Assembly: GCF_028769735.1 (NCBI RefSeq)
Contig: NC_088178.1
Location: 4,964,001 to 5,028,000 of the forward strand
Direction: 5' to 3'
Origin: Zonotrichia leucophrys gambelii
Lineage: Eukaryota; Chordata; Aves; Passeriformes; Passerellidae
DNA: 64,000 bases
Each line of letters opens with the position of its first letter. Within the stretch, counting starts at the first letter, position 1. The notes under the pieces were generated by a model. The model did no database searches. It was not told where the DNA came from and was given only the letters and a program-made list of their open reading frames with translations. A program made the translations under genes and the position numbers. This document shows positions 49,643 to 62,852 of this stretch, piece by piece.

Positions 49643-52600
49643 AAATCATATTTAGTGTAATCCCATATATAAATTTTTGTACTGCATGGACTATGTCTCC
49701 CTGCTTCTATCAGGAGGGAGAAATTTTCCTACTTATACATATAATTATACATACATATGCATGTAATTTTTCAAACAACTTCATAAGGAAGAAGAAATGA
49801 TATAAAATAAAGCTATCTTTAAGGGATTTTAACAAATGTGAAACAGAGCTTTAGGGTTTAGCTTTTCGGAGGTTTGTTTTTTGGTTTTTGTTTGTTTTAA
49901 ATAATTACTTTTCAGTCTTGAAAACAATTTAGCTCGCACTCTTCCAATCCATAATTTTGAATTTTCAGATGTTTTTAGACTTGTGAGTTCTAGCAGGAGC
50001 ATCAAAGAATCCAAGGATAATTTCTTTTTGTCTCTGTAAATATTTTTAGCCATAAGAAACTAAAAAAAATATTACCTATGTTCATCTCTGCGTGGCCAAA
50101 ATATGTTAGAAAATCATATGTGGCAATTCAAGGAGCTTTGCATTTTGTAGATACTGATGGTGAATTTGAGAATAGAGCAGTCACTTCAAAAAAAGTTTTA
50201 AAATATACTTTTCAATGTTTAAATGATTAATGAACAAGGTATTTGCCTTCAAATTTATCTTAAAGAGTTTTTGGAATGATAACAATATTATTTGAGTGAA
50301 CAAAATGGAAAGGACTGCTTCTAGCATTTTTTGAGCCTTAGACCACGTGAAACCATAAAATTCTGTTAGATATGCACAGTTTTTTTCCACAGAGGTTATG
50401 GTATATATTCATATTATACCTGAAACCCCATATATTTCTGTGGTCTTACTAAAAATGTCCAAATTTTTTTTTGATTGTGGTGTAAAACACAAATTTGGAA
50501 CAATACTGGTTTAGCACACACTATGGAAATATTTTAATAAATAAGCAGAGTCATAAATGCTACATGAACATATCTGAGAGATAATGCCGGATGTGTGATC
50601 AGAATGCAGTTTCTCCCAAAAAGAAAAATCTCTGGGAGAAAGTTGTGGCATGTTCATAGGGAAATTCACTGTCAGAGAGCTAAGTCAGAAAAAATTGAAA
50701 ATATGTGCATAATTTACCTGTTATCTACTGTGACATCTGAGCTTTTCTTTAGAAGTTAGGTAAGCAATGGCAGTCCACACCGAGCTGCTTCATTATGTCC
50801 AACATATTTATGATAAAGTGAGAATAAAGCTGTGCCAACTGTGCAGTTCCTCAGCATAAAGAGAATTTTACATCAAGTTCTGTGTGTTACTGACCAGCAG
50901 AGTTATTTTATCCAGAGATATTTTTTCCTTTCAGTTCAGACTGCTGCTCTTCTCTTTCCTGTCTTTTATGATACTGTAGCTCATGCTGGACCTACTGGAA
51001 TTTTAATTAGGTGTTACATTAATGTGAATATATACTAAATGTTAATCTTATGTTCCAAACCCTATTCATCTACGTTTTCTTGAGGCAAAATTTCTGTCCA
51101 GGCTGACTTGATGGTGGTTTTAGGAGATATCTTAGGCAGAAAAACACCTCCAGAGATTCATTTCAGAATTATCCAAATTACTGTCTTAAAATTTTCATTG
51201 AGATTTGCCTTTTAGGGATTTTTATCACAGATCATTTATTATAAATAATTGGAAAGAATTAAGCTTCCAGTATATAATAATATAGTTGGCAGTGTTGGGT
51301 CAAGCAATTAGTAATATATAACCCTGGCTAGGTATAAAAAGATGCATTAAAGTAATAGCAAAAGTAAAATGTTTCATCTAAAATGGTTCATTGAGTGAAC
51401 AATTTACTCAAACCTTATAGTGGTTGTAATCTGTGTGAGGACATTGAATCATCACTTGATAGGGTCACATTTAGCTGAGATTTTCTTCAACTGGCAGAGT
51501 CAGATTTCAGCTTAAATGACTTGCATGTCATCAGATATGCAGAAATATCAGAAATATCAGATGGTAGAATCTAAAGCAGGTGCTGTGAGCCAGAACTGAG
51601 AGGAGATCAGGAGAACAGAATGCAGTTAAATCTTTGGATGTGCAGTTTATCAATATGAGGGATCTCCAAAAACTTGAAAGGTGTCAAGACAACGACTTAT
51701 ATTGGTAGTTGGAGCTACAGCTGACAATTCCCAGGAGATTCATAGAAATAAAGCCCAACAGTTCCTTAAATCTCTCCACAGCATCCCTCTCTGTTAGATT
51801 CTCCAGAACTGCGCACTTTTGGAAGCATATCTGTTTAAATGCTAAATTTATGTCTTCTGAATTTTTTCTGCCTACAAATATAAATTCTGCTTTTTCACTG
51901 TTTATATTCTGAATATTTCTGTCAAGAAAAATGGTCACATTTAAGAAGGGTCAATAACCAAACCCCTTGATTTTGGGATATATTTTTTGTATTATATTAC
52001 ATTGACTTCTGGTAGGTCTTTCATTAGAGTCAACACAAATCAGTTTTAAGATACAATAACCTTCACAAAGATGGAAAGCCACTTAAAATTGCTTAGGCAT
52101 CTTGTAATTAATCCTACCATAGATTGCATTTACCTCCCTTTTTAACTGGTCTGCAAAGTTTACTGTTTAGAAACAAAATTTTAATATAGATGAGAGCATC
52201 TTCCTGGTGTTAAACAAAAGTGAATATCCAACTGACTTTTTCCATTACAGTCTTATTTTAGCTTTATTTTAACTTCTAGCCTAGCCATAAGGTGCAAATT
52301 GAAGCAACACTGAGAATTGTTGTGCCTCCTATGACACAGCTTGCCACTGCATTTTTATTGTCGTGCATAATAGCTTAGTTCCAAAGCACTGAACAGGCAG
52401 AAAAGACAAAGTTTTATATATTTTGTAGCTCATAGTTGAACAAGAGGCCCAAGGAACATAAAGGGCAGCCCACAACTAATGTTTAAGAAGAAAAATATTT
52501 ATATCTTTCCATTTCATATCAAGATTTAGTGCTCCAAGAAATCATAGCTATGATGAATTCTCATCAAGGTACACTGGACATTCTTTCTAATTTAATCTCA

Positions 52601-53461
52601 ATTTTTGCAGTCAATAGGAATTCCTTAAAGTAAGTGTTTGGTGACACAATGCCATGATGAGTTGAGTATTTGAGGACCAAACCTGCAAAACTTTTATTAT
52701 TTCATATTTTAACAATGACAAAGCAACTGATTATATCCTTGTGGCCTCCAAAACATTTTACTGATGCATAAGGGCACAGTCCAACCAGGTACTCTGGGTT
52801 AATACAATTAAAACTATGAAATCTATTAAACATAAATTGATCTGCAGACAGTAGATACATCATGTAAACAGGAAGGTGAATTTCTCTTTAGTACCTCAAG
52901 ATAATTTCAAGTTTGTGTGGCAATTTCAGAATATCTGGCAGCTCATAGGCCATAAAATTCTAGGAAAAAAGTTTTATTTCTGGAAAAGGGTTGTATTTAT
53001 ATTAGTTCTGGCATAAAATATCATACAAAAATTTACACATGCAAAACTATATGAATCCAAACACCAACCACCTTGGGAATGATAAAATGTACTTTGATGT
53101 TCTATTCATTAGATTCATTGGCAAGTAGAAGGTAGATTTACAAGGAAAATATATTCAGATAATAACTAAGGCTTCAAAGACACAGTAGGAGAGGTAATTG
53201 TTCAAGTATTTTATCTGGTCTCTGATTTTTTTTTAAAGAGTAGAATTCAAAAGAAAAATAAAAATGTTAAAGTACATTTTTTTGAGGGCAAAAAGTAAAA
53301 CATTTTTTGTACAGACAATTTTACATAACAATGGCCATGATACAGATGGGAGCAAAAGGCTCTGTTTGATGTTGTCAAATATTGGCTAAAACATGAAGGG
53401 AGAACAGAGGTAGAATGTCAGCAAAAAAGACAGACAGAGCTTTAAAAGAAAATACCTTTCT

Positions 53462-53898
53462 GGAATGTGTGGTATTTGCACTGGTTTCTAGGATGAGGTG
53501 AGAGATGAGTGCATTTGACTCTATGTTTTTAGAAGGTTAATTTATTATTTTATGATATTATATTTTATTAAAGAATGTTATACTAAAACTATATTAAGGA
53601 ATAGAGAAAGGATATAGGCAGAAGGCCCAACAACAACAAAAATGATAATGAAAAACTTATGACTGACCCCTCAGAGTTTGACATAGCTGATGGTGATTGG
53701 TTATTCAGTACAAACAATTCATATGAAACTAATCCAACAATGACCAGTTAGTAAAAAATCTCCAGACTACATTCCAAAGCAGCAAAACACACAGAAGTAA
53801 ATGAGATAATATTGTTTTTTCCCTGAGGCTCCTTATTTTCTTAGGAGAAGAAATCGCAGTGAAAAGATTTTTCAGAAAATATAACAATGACAGAAATG
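53462..53898 (-). mobile_element. Solo LTR family C, copy 3, with 6-bp target-site duplication
   Basis: The LTR proper is 53468-53892 (425 bp) on the minus strand, opening TGTCATTG at the 53892 side and closing TACCACA at 53468. The flanks are GGAATG (53462-53467) and GAAATG (53893-53898), 6 bp with one difference. Along its length it matches copy 1 (38219-38680): the TTTGGAATGT...GGAGATT block, the CAAT-box-like ACCAATCA and the AT-rich polyadenylation region (plus-strand TTTATT at 53541-53546). It also matches copy 2 in the opening, the GAGGCTC/CCTCAG block and the end. No microsatellite expansion is present here. ERVK/ERV2-like by duplication length. Confidence 0.85.
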
Positions 53899-54430
53899 CA
53901 TTCATCCCTTTGTACAGTGACCTAAATGAGTGTTGAGTTTTCATTAGCTGACAGAACCCTCAGGCCACATGAAAAGTCCTGAATGTCCAGCAAGGGACTT
54001 CAGATCTTCTGGTAGTATCATTAATGCCGCATAAAATTTATGCTTGTGCCTGGTAATGAAACTTTTTAAAAAATTATCCACATTTAACAGTCCGACTTTG
54101 GTGTTCACATACTTACAGTAGGATCCTAGGTCAATCAAGTTTTTAGGGAGCCAGGTAATTTGGATCTACCATCTCCAGCACTCTCTTAGGTTGTCATTTA
54201 CAAGTCAGTTCTTTCAGCCTGGCATCTTATCACCTTGCTACTTACATTTCTGGACAGAGCTGAGCACAGCCTGGAAGGATTGTTACATTATCTCCTTATC
54301 ACCAGCTCATTCAGCTCTATTGCTGTAACATTTCACTGGGACACACAAAAGGTCTGTACTTTTTACCTCTTCAAAATCCTTCAAATGCAGGCTCACTTTT
54401 CAGATTTCATCAGTCAAATCTGACAATCCT
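53899..54430. other. Non-coding stretch, nothing identified
   Basis: Short unique-looking sequence between the family C LTR and the hairpin pair. Only short open frames are seen. Confidence 0.5.
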
Positions 54431-54460
54431 TTCCCTGCCATTGCTCTCAAAGGCAGGGAA
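54431..54460. repeat. 9-bp inverted repeat (small hairpin)
   Basis: TTCCCTGCC (54431-54439) and GGCAGGGAA (54452-54460) are perfect complements separated by 12 bases. It ends 5 bases before the much larger hairpin at 54466. Confidence 0.9.
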
Positions 54461-54465
54461 TACAT

Positions 54466-54547
54466 ATAAATACATATATTTGTCTCAAAACTCATAAGGA
54501 GGTGTTAAATCCTCCTTATGAGTTTTGAGACAAATATATGTATTTAT
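54466..54547. repeat. Perfect 37-bp inverted repeat with 8-base loop
   Basis: The left arm, 54466-54502, begins ATAAATACATATATT and ends CATAAGGAGG. The right arm, 54511-54547, is its exact reverse complement over all 37 positions. The spacer is TGTTAAAT (54503-54510). Complementarity stops at both outer edges. Any RNA crossing this site would fold into a long perfect stem. There are no flanking duplications or transposon ends that I can see, so it is not an obvious mobile element. It could be a recent template-switch event, a fold-back artefact of sequencing or assembly, or a selected structure. Confidence 0.97.
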
Positions 54548-57500
54548 GGAGGAAAAATCCAGCCATGCAGTAGCTCTCTATTAATGCCTGTAAGAATTGA
54601 GTAATAGAAGCTTGTGCTTTCTGTAAGGTTGATCTTGTGGCAGAAAAAGAGAGGTAAAACCTAGTTAAAGACCAATAAGGACTGCATTCCTTTAGAGCTC
54701 CATGTAAGTTTTATCAGAGAAGTAATTAAAAAATTATAATAATAAAAAAGACTACACACGCCTTTGAAAAAGACAATGAACATCTATAATACTGCCCTGT
54801 AACTCTTAATTCCTTCTTGGCTTGTAACCCTTCTTCTTTCAAACTAAATCCTCCATGTCTTATTTCCAGCATGATTTTTGTCAGAGCTGGGTTTCTGCCT
54901 CACTGAGTGTCTGGGTGCAGCAGCCAAAGTGATTCTGAGTATGTAACCTCATCTATGGTGAAGACTGAGATATTTTGAAAAGAAAACCAAATTGCCTTTC
55001 AGTATAAGTTTGGATTGAAAGATTTATGTTTGTTTGTTTCCCTGTCTTCAGCATCCCAGGAAAACTCATAGCCTGGTGCTGAGATTGTGCTGATCAACTT
55101 ATTTTTATGAGCTTAAGCTGTTTTCCTGCAAGTCAGCATTGACAAGTTTGGGCTAATTGCTGTTGCAGGAAGTTTCCTTTTATCTCTTTATCATTCTCTG
55201 TCAAATGCAAGAGCAAGGTCACTGAAGATTTCTGGCCATTTATAATTAATTATACTATTTATAACCCCACTAATACAGGAATAGCAATTTCAGGACAGTT
55301 GAACCCACTTTCAGGAACAATGCCTTGGCTTTGAGCCTCTGATTTTTAGGTAGTTTTTCATAACCAATATCTTCATGTAAAAATAAGTAAAGTAACATTC
55401 CTTCGTAAAAAATACCATGTACTAGGGGTTTTACATGGATTTGATGGAACTACAGAATAGCTGGGGAACAAAAACCAAATATTGCAGAATCTGGCTAAAA
55501 TCTGAGTAAGAAACAAACCTAACTCATGCATTTCTTTGCATTGTAGCTATTCCAAAGTAGCCCCAAGGAAAATGCAGAGTGGTCTTGCCAAAGCAAGGCC
55601 AACATGGCACAGTAATTTCACCAAGACGGTACCAAGGAGGCAGAGCTTCTGCGCATTCAATTTTTAACAAACTCAATGTTTTTTAGGCAAACTACTCTGA
55701 AATAGGTAATCCCTAGGTGCTTTCTGGCTGTTGTATTCATCCTTCTACAATGTAAAATACTGTAAGGGTGCCCTCTTATTAGAAGAAATTGAAAGTAGCT
55801 GCTTCAGATAAGGATTGATCAAAGACAAACAATCTCGAAATAGATAAGATATATCAGTGCTTTAAAATGATGGAATAAATCAGATTTATCTTATTTACAT
55901 GATCAATTTTCTCTGAGATCTCTGATCCATTCTTTCTGATATTTTAGAGGTACAGAACAGCATATTAAAAGGAATATATAATTGTTGCACTAAAGCAATA
56001 TCTGGGAAGGATATTATTCCATCCATTACTTCAATAAAAAATTATTAAATCATACATTATAATTCTTTACACATTACATTGTATTATAATAAATGTTATA
56101 ATTATGTCAAATTATATTAAAATCTGAATTTTTAACCCCTTGTCATTATTTCAAGTTATATTCCCTGTGCTGGTTTGAAGCTTCAGGATAGAGAAAGCTT
56201 GACTTCAGAAGGAGAAAAGATAATTGCAAAAATGAATCCCAAGAATTGGCTATGAGAGGAGGTAGAAATTTTCATTTTATCAAGTAAAGAAATCTGTTAG
56301 CTCTTTTTTTATTGCTGTGCCCTATGTCTTTCACCCACAGTATGTATCTAGCTACCATGCATGAACCTGTTCCTTACATCTCCTGGGATTTCAGGGTTTT
56401 TTTAGTATTATGTAGATTTAGAATTTTTCTTTAGATATTTTATATATAAAAATACAATATGTATGCATATAGATATTTTCTTTATATAGTATATTTATAT
56501 TTTATTATATATTATACTGGCTTTATATTACTATATATTATATTGGTATTTATTTTCATGATGTATTTATAAAACTTATGTTTTTATAAATTGTATATTA
56601 TCAAAGGTGTGTATTTATATGCTTTGTTTGTTTAGTATATTGTATTTTCTGTGGAACAGAAAAAAATCTGAGTTTGGGGATAAGAAAGATCCCCTTTCTA
56701 CTCTGTCCTGGGGATTTCTGCAATTCCAAATGTATTCCACACTGCTAGAAAATGAAAGAGAACACAACTCAACCAAGGTTCACATTTCACTTGAGTGTTG
56801 CATGAGGTAGAAAATGAGTTCAGTGTTGTCTGGATGGATTTGATCTCCATCATTTTAATGTAAACATCACAAATCCATCAGAATTGACTTAACCTGCAGG
56901 AGGAACACATACTGAATTTGCACTCTAGTTTGCGAAAAAACCTGTTTCTAAGAATGAGAAATAATAATTACATTCTAAAGATGTTGAATTAAAGAAACTA
57001 CACCCTGCATTTTCCAAATACTTAGTACATTGCTTTCCATGGATCTAATGTTACTCCATGCATAAATTATTCTAATATTTTTTAAGGTGTGACATTGTTA
57101 TTCATATAAATCAAAACTATTTTCTGTCAATGATCATTCAGCCAGTTTCTGTTTTGTCTAAGCAAAACTTACCAAACTGGGAGTGCAATGCTCTTCTGCA
57201 ACTAAAATTGAACTTAATCCTCTCTCCTTCTTGGAATGTTTAGAGGACACCTTGATTTCACAGGACTGCAGCTAGGCTAAATCCCTAATTTTATTGTCCT
57301 CCCTATTCCCCAAAATCCTTAATCAAAACCTACTGAAGTTATTAACAAAAGAGGCAAGAAAAACATGTGGTTGCAACAGGTCTTTGAACAAATGATGAGT
57401 TCACTGTGAAAATCATAATTGAAAAAAGATTTGATTAAGTCTACAATAATATCAAAAGTGCATTCCAAGAAAAGCTTAGCTAAAATGTAGAGCTCATTAA

Positions 57501-59344
57501 AAGGGATCTGGTGAAAAGCAAGACCAAGAAGCAATGGAAACTAAGAATAGAAGTAAGAGAGATGTTTATTTTGTCTGTCCTTCTATGATTTTCCCCAGAG
57601 GTTGCTGAGAGCATGAGGAAATTATCACAGTTGTATAACTTTAGTGATTTGTTCCCAATGCTTAGTTCTCCTCTCTCAGAAACCCTATAAAATTCTGAAT
57701 CTCAGGTCTTTATTAAAGAATAACACAAAGCCTGAAAAGAAATCAAAGCCAAGAAAATATTTTTTGTTTTTCATTTCAGTGGGATTTTATTTTCTTCACT
57801 TCTTGATTTGTTAATTGATTCCCTGTGAAACTTTATGAGCAGTGCAATTTCTTCTTAAAGACTTGAGCCAACAGAAGCTTGGGTTGGATTTTTCCTCCTT
57901 CTAGCATTTTCTGCCTGATTATTCTTACTTCAGCTGGCCTGTTTTCCCCACCGAGTGAAGTGTGAGGCAGGGCTGTTTGACAGTAGAAGTAATGATACCA
58001 AAATTACAGGTTATTCTCTCTTTTATATTGTTTCCCTCCCCAGGGTAAGCAGTATCATTTATCTGTTATTCAGCTCTGTGCACTGACTATATGGATAGTT
58101 GTAAATCCTGGTAAGAGACACAACAGGCAGGAATATGTTCATGAAACTTTGTCTGATTTTCTGGTCTTTAAAGTTTTCCCACTTTGCAGCTGGGAATTAC
58201 CACTTGGAGAATGTGGAGTCTGCCTCCTCCACATAGCTGAATGCTGATTAAGAAATTATTTCAAAGATCAGCCACCTTTGAAAACTTACAAATTACATAA
58301 AAGGCTTGAACTTGTTATTAGGGATGAAAGAGGGTACATCCTGCATATGTAAACTAAACTGATGAATCACAATCTGATTTTCTATTTGCATAAACCTAAA
58401 AATCTTTGAATTCAAAAGAACCAACTCAGTTTGTACTGAGCTGGGATTCAGTCCATAAATTTATTGCTTGGAAGTGATTTAAGTTAGAAGGGTGCTATTA
58501 AGTGTAGGGGAACAAATCAGTGAGGCAATGAATTCTTTCTGTCAAATAATGACTGATTTCAGCTCCCACTGAAGGAAATATTTTTTTTGTCTGTAATTCT
58601 CATCATGCAACAGCTGTGCTTTAATTTTCACAGGATGCTCACAGAGAATCAAGTAATCATTTCAGATATGTACACATTGGAATGTAAATACTCTGCTGTT
58701 TTGTTCCTCTTCTTATTTATGCAATTAGAGGATCAGGCTGACTAACAAGTTTTGACAGAGAATTACATACATTCTTTTTCTGTATAAACCTACAGTCCTA
58801 AACAAATATTTTGGCAACCATTTTAGCAGACTCTTAAATAATAAGGATCTGTAAATTCATTCTTAGGTATGTCCTTTATTCCCTCATGTGTTCATCCTTG
58901 AAAACTGGGATTGATTATTTGGATCAAAATGAGAATATAAAGCAGCTATTTAATTACCAACATTTTATTTAATCCTTAATGGTGGAAGACACGACCTAGA
59001 CTGCAGTTACAGAGAACTGGAGAATTAAAAATAGAACTTTTAGATGAAACACAGGGCTAAACTATAAGAAACTTAAAGTAGTGAATAGATATAAAGTATG
59101 TAATCAGAAGACAGTGACCTTTATCTACTAATTTAGAAAATTAGTATTTTAGGGGAATGGTTTGGGATTTTGTTTGCTTGGATTTTATTGGTGTGGACAT
59201 GCCCACTGTCAGATGATGTCTTGCACGCCCTGACATTAGAATTTAAGTCACAATTTCAGCAATCAGAGAAGTAAAACAATGATGTAATACATGTACATTT
59301 TGAACAAACTGTTTCAAAAAGACTGTGATCTAATTTTAATATTA
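54548..59344. other. Non-coding stretch, nothing identified
   Basis: Only short open frames are present. A strongly TA-rich tract of TATAT-type words lies at about 56435-56600. No CR1 tail or LTR edge was recognised, although TGTGCTGGTTTGAA at about 56166 superficially resembles an avian LTR start. Confidence 0.5.
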
Positions 59345-59572
59345 GAGTCATTGAATCCCTGAATGGTCTGTGATTGAAGGGACCCCAAAGGCCATCCAGT
59401 GCCACCCCTGCCATAGGCAGGGACATCTGCCAGTGTCCCAGGTTGCTCCAAGCCCTGTCCAGCCTGGCCTTGGACACTGCCAAGGATCCAGGGGCAGCCA
59501 CAGCTTCTCTGGGCACCCTGTGCCAGGGCTCCCCTGCATTAAAGAGGAAAAGTTACATTCAATCTTTGCTAA
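59345..59572 (-). mobile_element. CR1 LINE 3' end fragment
   Basis: Plus-strand words GAAGGGACCCCAAAGGCCATC, CAGTGCCACCCCTGCCATAGG, GGTTGCTCCAAGCCCTGTCCA and CAGCCACAGCTTCTCTGGGC run in the exact order of the reverse-complemented CR1 terminus. It is one of the better preserved copies here, about 230 bp, with a reduced tail at the low-coordinate side. The stretch is clearly more GC-rich than its flanks. Short open frames on both strands across it (such as 59374-59748) are by-products of the repeat's composition, not genes. Confidence 0.93.
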
Positions 59573-62500
59573 GTCAGACTTTCCTCAACGCTCAGGAATG
59601 TCAAGCACATCATGAATTACAACTGTTCATTTTCCTGTGCAATGTTTTATACAGCAAGAGCTCCCGAGAACATCTGTGCTTTAAGAAGTTTGAAGAAATT
59701 AATAATATTAGATCAGCACCTCTAAATCATTTGCAATCTAAGGATTGAAGTGTGGCCTACGGCAAAGTCATGGACCATTAATATGTTGTCAGAGATGTTC
59801 AATTATTCATTAGTCATTAACCCACCAATTGTTCTATCAAAACACTAAGTTTTTCATGTAAATGCTGAAATTTCTTTTTGTTTCCTTATTGTTAGGTGTA
59901 TTTGGAAATGTAATGAGTTTTTAATATTTATGTCTGAAGATATTCTGAAGAAAAAAAAATAAAATACATAATTAACATCTGCTAAAGCAGTAGTGCTTTT
60001 ATTTTTCTGGTAGTTCCTTGAGTGATGATCTCAACATTTTTTTCTAGCAGAATAGTCTTTACAGTCCACTATAGTAGAAACAGGAGTACCCCTATCATTA
60101 TGTTTTATTGTAGTTATCACAGAAAATTATGTTTATTTTCTTTACTCACATCTCCTGTCATATTCAGTACACTCATTTGGAATGTGACCAGTCTCCTGTC
60201 AGGTCTTTTATATTTTGTCCCCAGAAATGTCCCCAAACTGATAATCTTTCCAACTTTTCTGGTGTAATTGCTGTTGTTTTTTCCTACAGAGTATCATTGA
60301 TCTAGGTGACATTTTTCTGTTGTCTTGTAGAGTTTAAAAGATTCAGTCTTTTTTCTCATGTTCTACTTTTCATTAATTCAGGCTTATTTTTCTTTATTAT
60401 GTACTATAACTTGTTCCATAAACTTCCCTCTTAGTTACACTATCTTCCATGGCATGTTTATTGGGTTCTTCCAGTGCTCACCTGCTTTGTCATAATTTTA
60501 ATCCTAGAATTTGTACTAACTCCTATACAGGAGAAACTCCATGGTTATTATATTTTCTTTTGGGCACAGACATGCAACAAGCAAGATAGGAACTCATGTT
60601 GCTGAAAAAAACAATTAACCCAACAAACCAAAGAAACCTAAGGAAGAATGGCACTGATTTTTAAAAATTATTAATTTAATTTAAAAATATATAATGTCTT
60701 TTTAAAAACAAAGTAAAACAGATTCTGTGATAGATGTCCAGCAGTGAATTATATCCATGGATTATGGGCCAATATAATTGCAAGTCAATAAGCTGAAATA
60801 GAGGAAATTGCACTCTTAGATTTTCTACCATTTTGCTTATGCTTCCTCTCAGTGTTCTTGTACTGTTTCCCCTAGAAAAAGGAGCAAAGCTGCTCTCTTT
60901 TCACAGTAAAAATTTTGATTCGAAACTTCAAATGTCCCAGTTCCACAGGGAATACTGAATGGAAGCCATCAAGGATGAGGCCATTGGCTCCTGTTGGCTG
61001 CTCTGAAAGTTCCTTTAAGCTCTTTATTCATTACACATGCACAGAAGTCCATTAAGGCTTGGATTCCCTACAGGATATTCCTCTTACCCATCAAAAGCCC
61101 TGGAGTATGGAAAATGTGAGAAACTCAGGAATTCAGGCAGAATTCCCCCCATAAATCAGAAGCCCCAGTCTCACAAGGCCACACAAACAATGGCAATACC
61201 AAACCATTATTTAAAACTGTGGCTCTCACAACAGTCATAATTTTTAGTTTCTTTATTTCGATGAATGCAACTTACCTATAAAAAAAGACATGAGAAAAAT
61301 TCCAGAAATCTCCCTACTCTGGCTAACAATCTCTGCCAGAGAATTATTAGTGGGAATTATTAATATTATAATTTCCTACTGCAGTGAGACAGAAACAGAA
61401 GCCTGGTGACATCTTGTACATACGATGTATTCTACAAACACAAAGTTAAAATCCTCCAAAATCTAGAAACAACCAAATCCCAACCAAAAGAGAAGTTTAG
61501 TGGAATGATTGGAAAACCTAAGAATAAATGTCTGATGCTATAAAATATATGCAAAAGAGCTCAGTTGGACAAAGACAGAAAAAAATATTATTTCTGAGTA
61601 GGCTTTAGGTCTCATAATTGCTGTCCAGGTATTTATTGCCAAGTCTCCACCTGATACTAAGCACCAATTATCTTTCTACATCAAAGAAGAAGTTACATTT
61701 GAAGTAAACAGAGCAGGTAATCTTTTTCAGTTTTAGCAGATTTATTTTTTTATTCTGTAAAAGTGAGCTAAATATGAGTATGAGCTAAAGACTGCCACTC
61801 CCACTGATCTTCACAACGCAGTTTAATCCAAACACAGCTCCTTGGTAAATGGATATTAATGTCTTTTTGCTTCCAAGGCAGTGTCAAAACCTCCTGGAAA
61901 ACATCAAGTTGTATGTTATAAGTTCATTAACAGAGTTTGACTTTCCCCAATCACTTTGTTTCAGATGTTATTTGAGCTTCTTCTCCTTGATGCTCTAAAC
62001 TATTATGCCCCATCTTAAATCTTTCCTACAGAAAACTAGCTATTTTTTAATACATATAATGCATTAGAGTGTCCCAAAGGACTTGGAGTTTTTACAGGTC
62101 TTTGTTTTGCTTCTACACTTTTGGCAAAAGAAATAAAAAGGGGGAATTTCATGCTGGAAGAATGCCAAGGGTAGCCCATTCAATCAAAGTAGTATCTTGG
62201 TGCAGAGACTATTAGTCAGTCATATTCACATTCTATCTAAATAATTAACTTGTAGCACAGAAATTCTAAATTATTGTGATGTCCTTGAATTGTTCATGGG
62301 GTTTGCTGTTCACGTTGTCTGGAATGTGTTTGCTTCTCATATTGATTGGAATAAAACCCATTTTTAAAAATATTGCTTATACTGCATGAAAACCAAGAGT
62401 AGCCTACACAGTGTATTATCTGGAGATTAAAAAAAAAAATCAGTTGCACTAATTTTACTTGCAAGTACTACTCCTAATAATTCTGTTTGCAGTGTAGTAA

Positions 62501-62689
62501 TGAAAATTGATATGAACTCCCTTTTTGCAATACACAAATGGGAAAGATTATAACATCAACAAACAAAAAGGACTCAGGAAATAAAAGAAGGATATAAAAA
62601 AAATCATATATTTTAATAAATGTTTTGATATATTGACATCTTCTGAAATCGCCGCTGCAAAATGGAGATAAAGCAGCTTATTTGTTGTT
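59573..62689. other. Non-coding AT-rich stretch, nothing identified
   Basis: About 3.1 kb lie between two CR1 copies. Only short open frames are seen, with no recognised repeat edge or RNA gene. Confidence 0.5.
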
Positions 62690-62852
62690 CTGTGAGGGAG
62701 CAGAGAACCTGTTTGGCCAGAAAGGTTGTGGAATCTCCATCCTCGGAGATGAGAACCCAAGTGTTCATGGTGCTGCGTGATCTTCTCCAGCTGAACCTGC
62801 TTGAGACCCTCCAGAGGTCCTTTCCAGCCTTAACCATTCTGTGATTCTGCTT
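62690..62852 (+). mobile_element. CR1 LINE 3' end fragment
   Basis: The words GGTTGTGGAATCTCCATCCTC, GGAGATGAGAACCCAAGTG, ACCTGCTTGAGACCCTCCAG and AGGTCCTTTCCAGCCTTAACC, then CATTCTGTGATTCTG, give the CR1 terminus complete with octamer repeats in plus orientation. A small gap relative to the usual CR1 order lies where the 'GCAGGGGGGTTGGACTAGATG' block should be. The 124-codon minus-strand open frame at 62613-62987 crosses it and is not a gene. Confidence 0.93.

Larger units (their letters stand above)
46011..53461. other. Non-coding stretch, no gene identified
   Basis: About 7.4 kb have only short open frames. An AT-rich tract with TTTTATATTAATATTA-type words occurs at about 47262-47350. Small tandem repeats at 49201-49252 and 49572-49642 are listed separately. 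Sequence at 46020-46170, next to the nested LTRs, is richer in G and C and holds AGTAAATAAAACCC, which might be more LTR-derived DNA, but no edge can be fixed. Confidence 0.5.

Noticed and set aside
56166..56380. Possible LTR starting TGTGCTGGTTTGAA
   Set aside because: Only the opening words resemble an avian LTR; no end, duplication or second copy was found.
59374..59748. 124-codon open frame, plus strand
   Set aside because: It begins in antisense CR1, which is poor in stops; the remainder is not recognisable.
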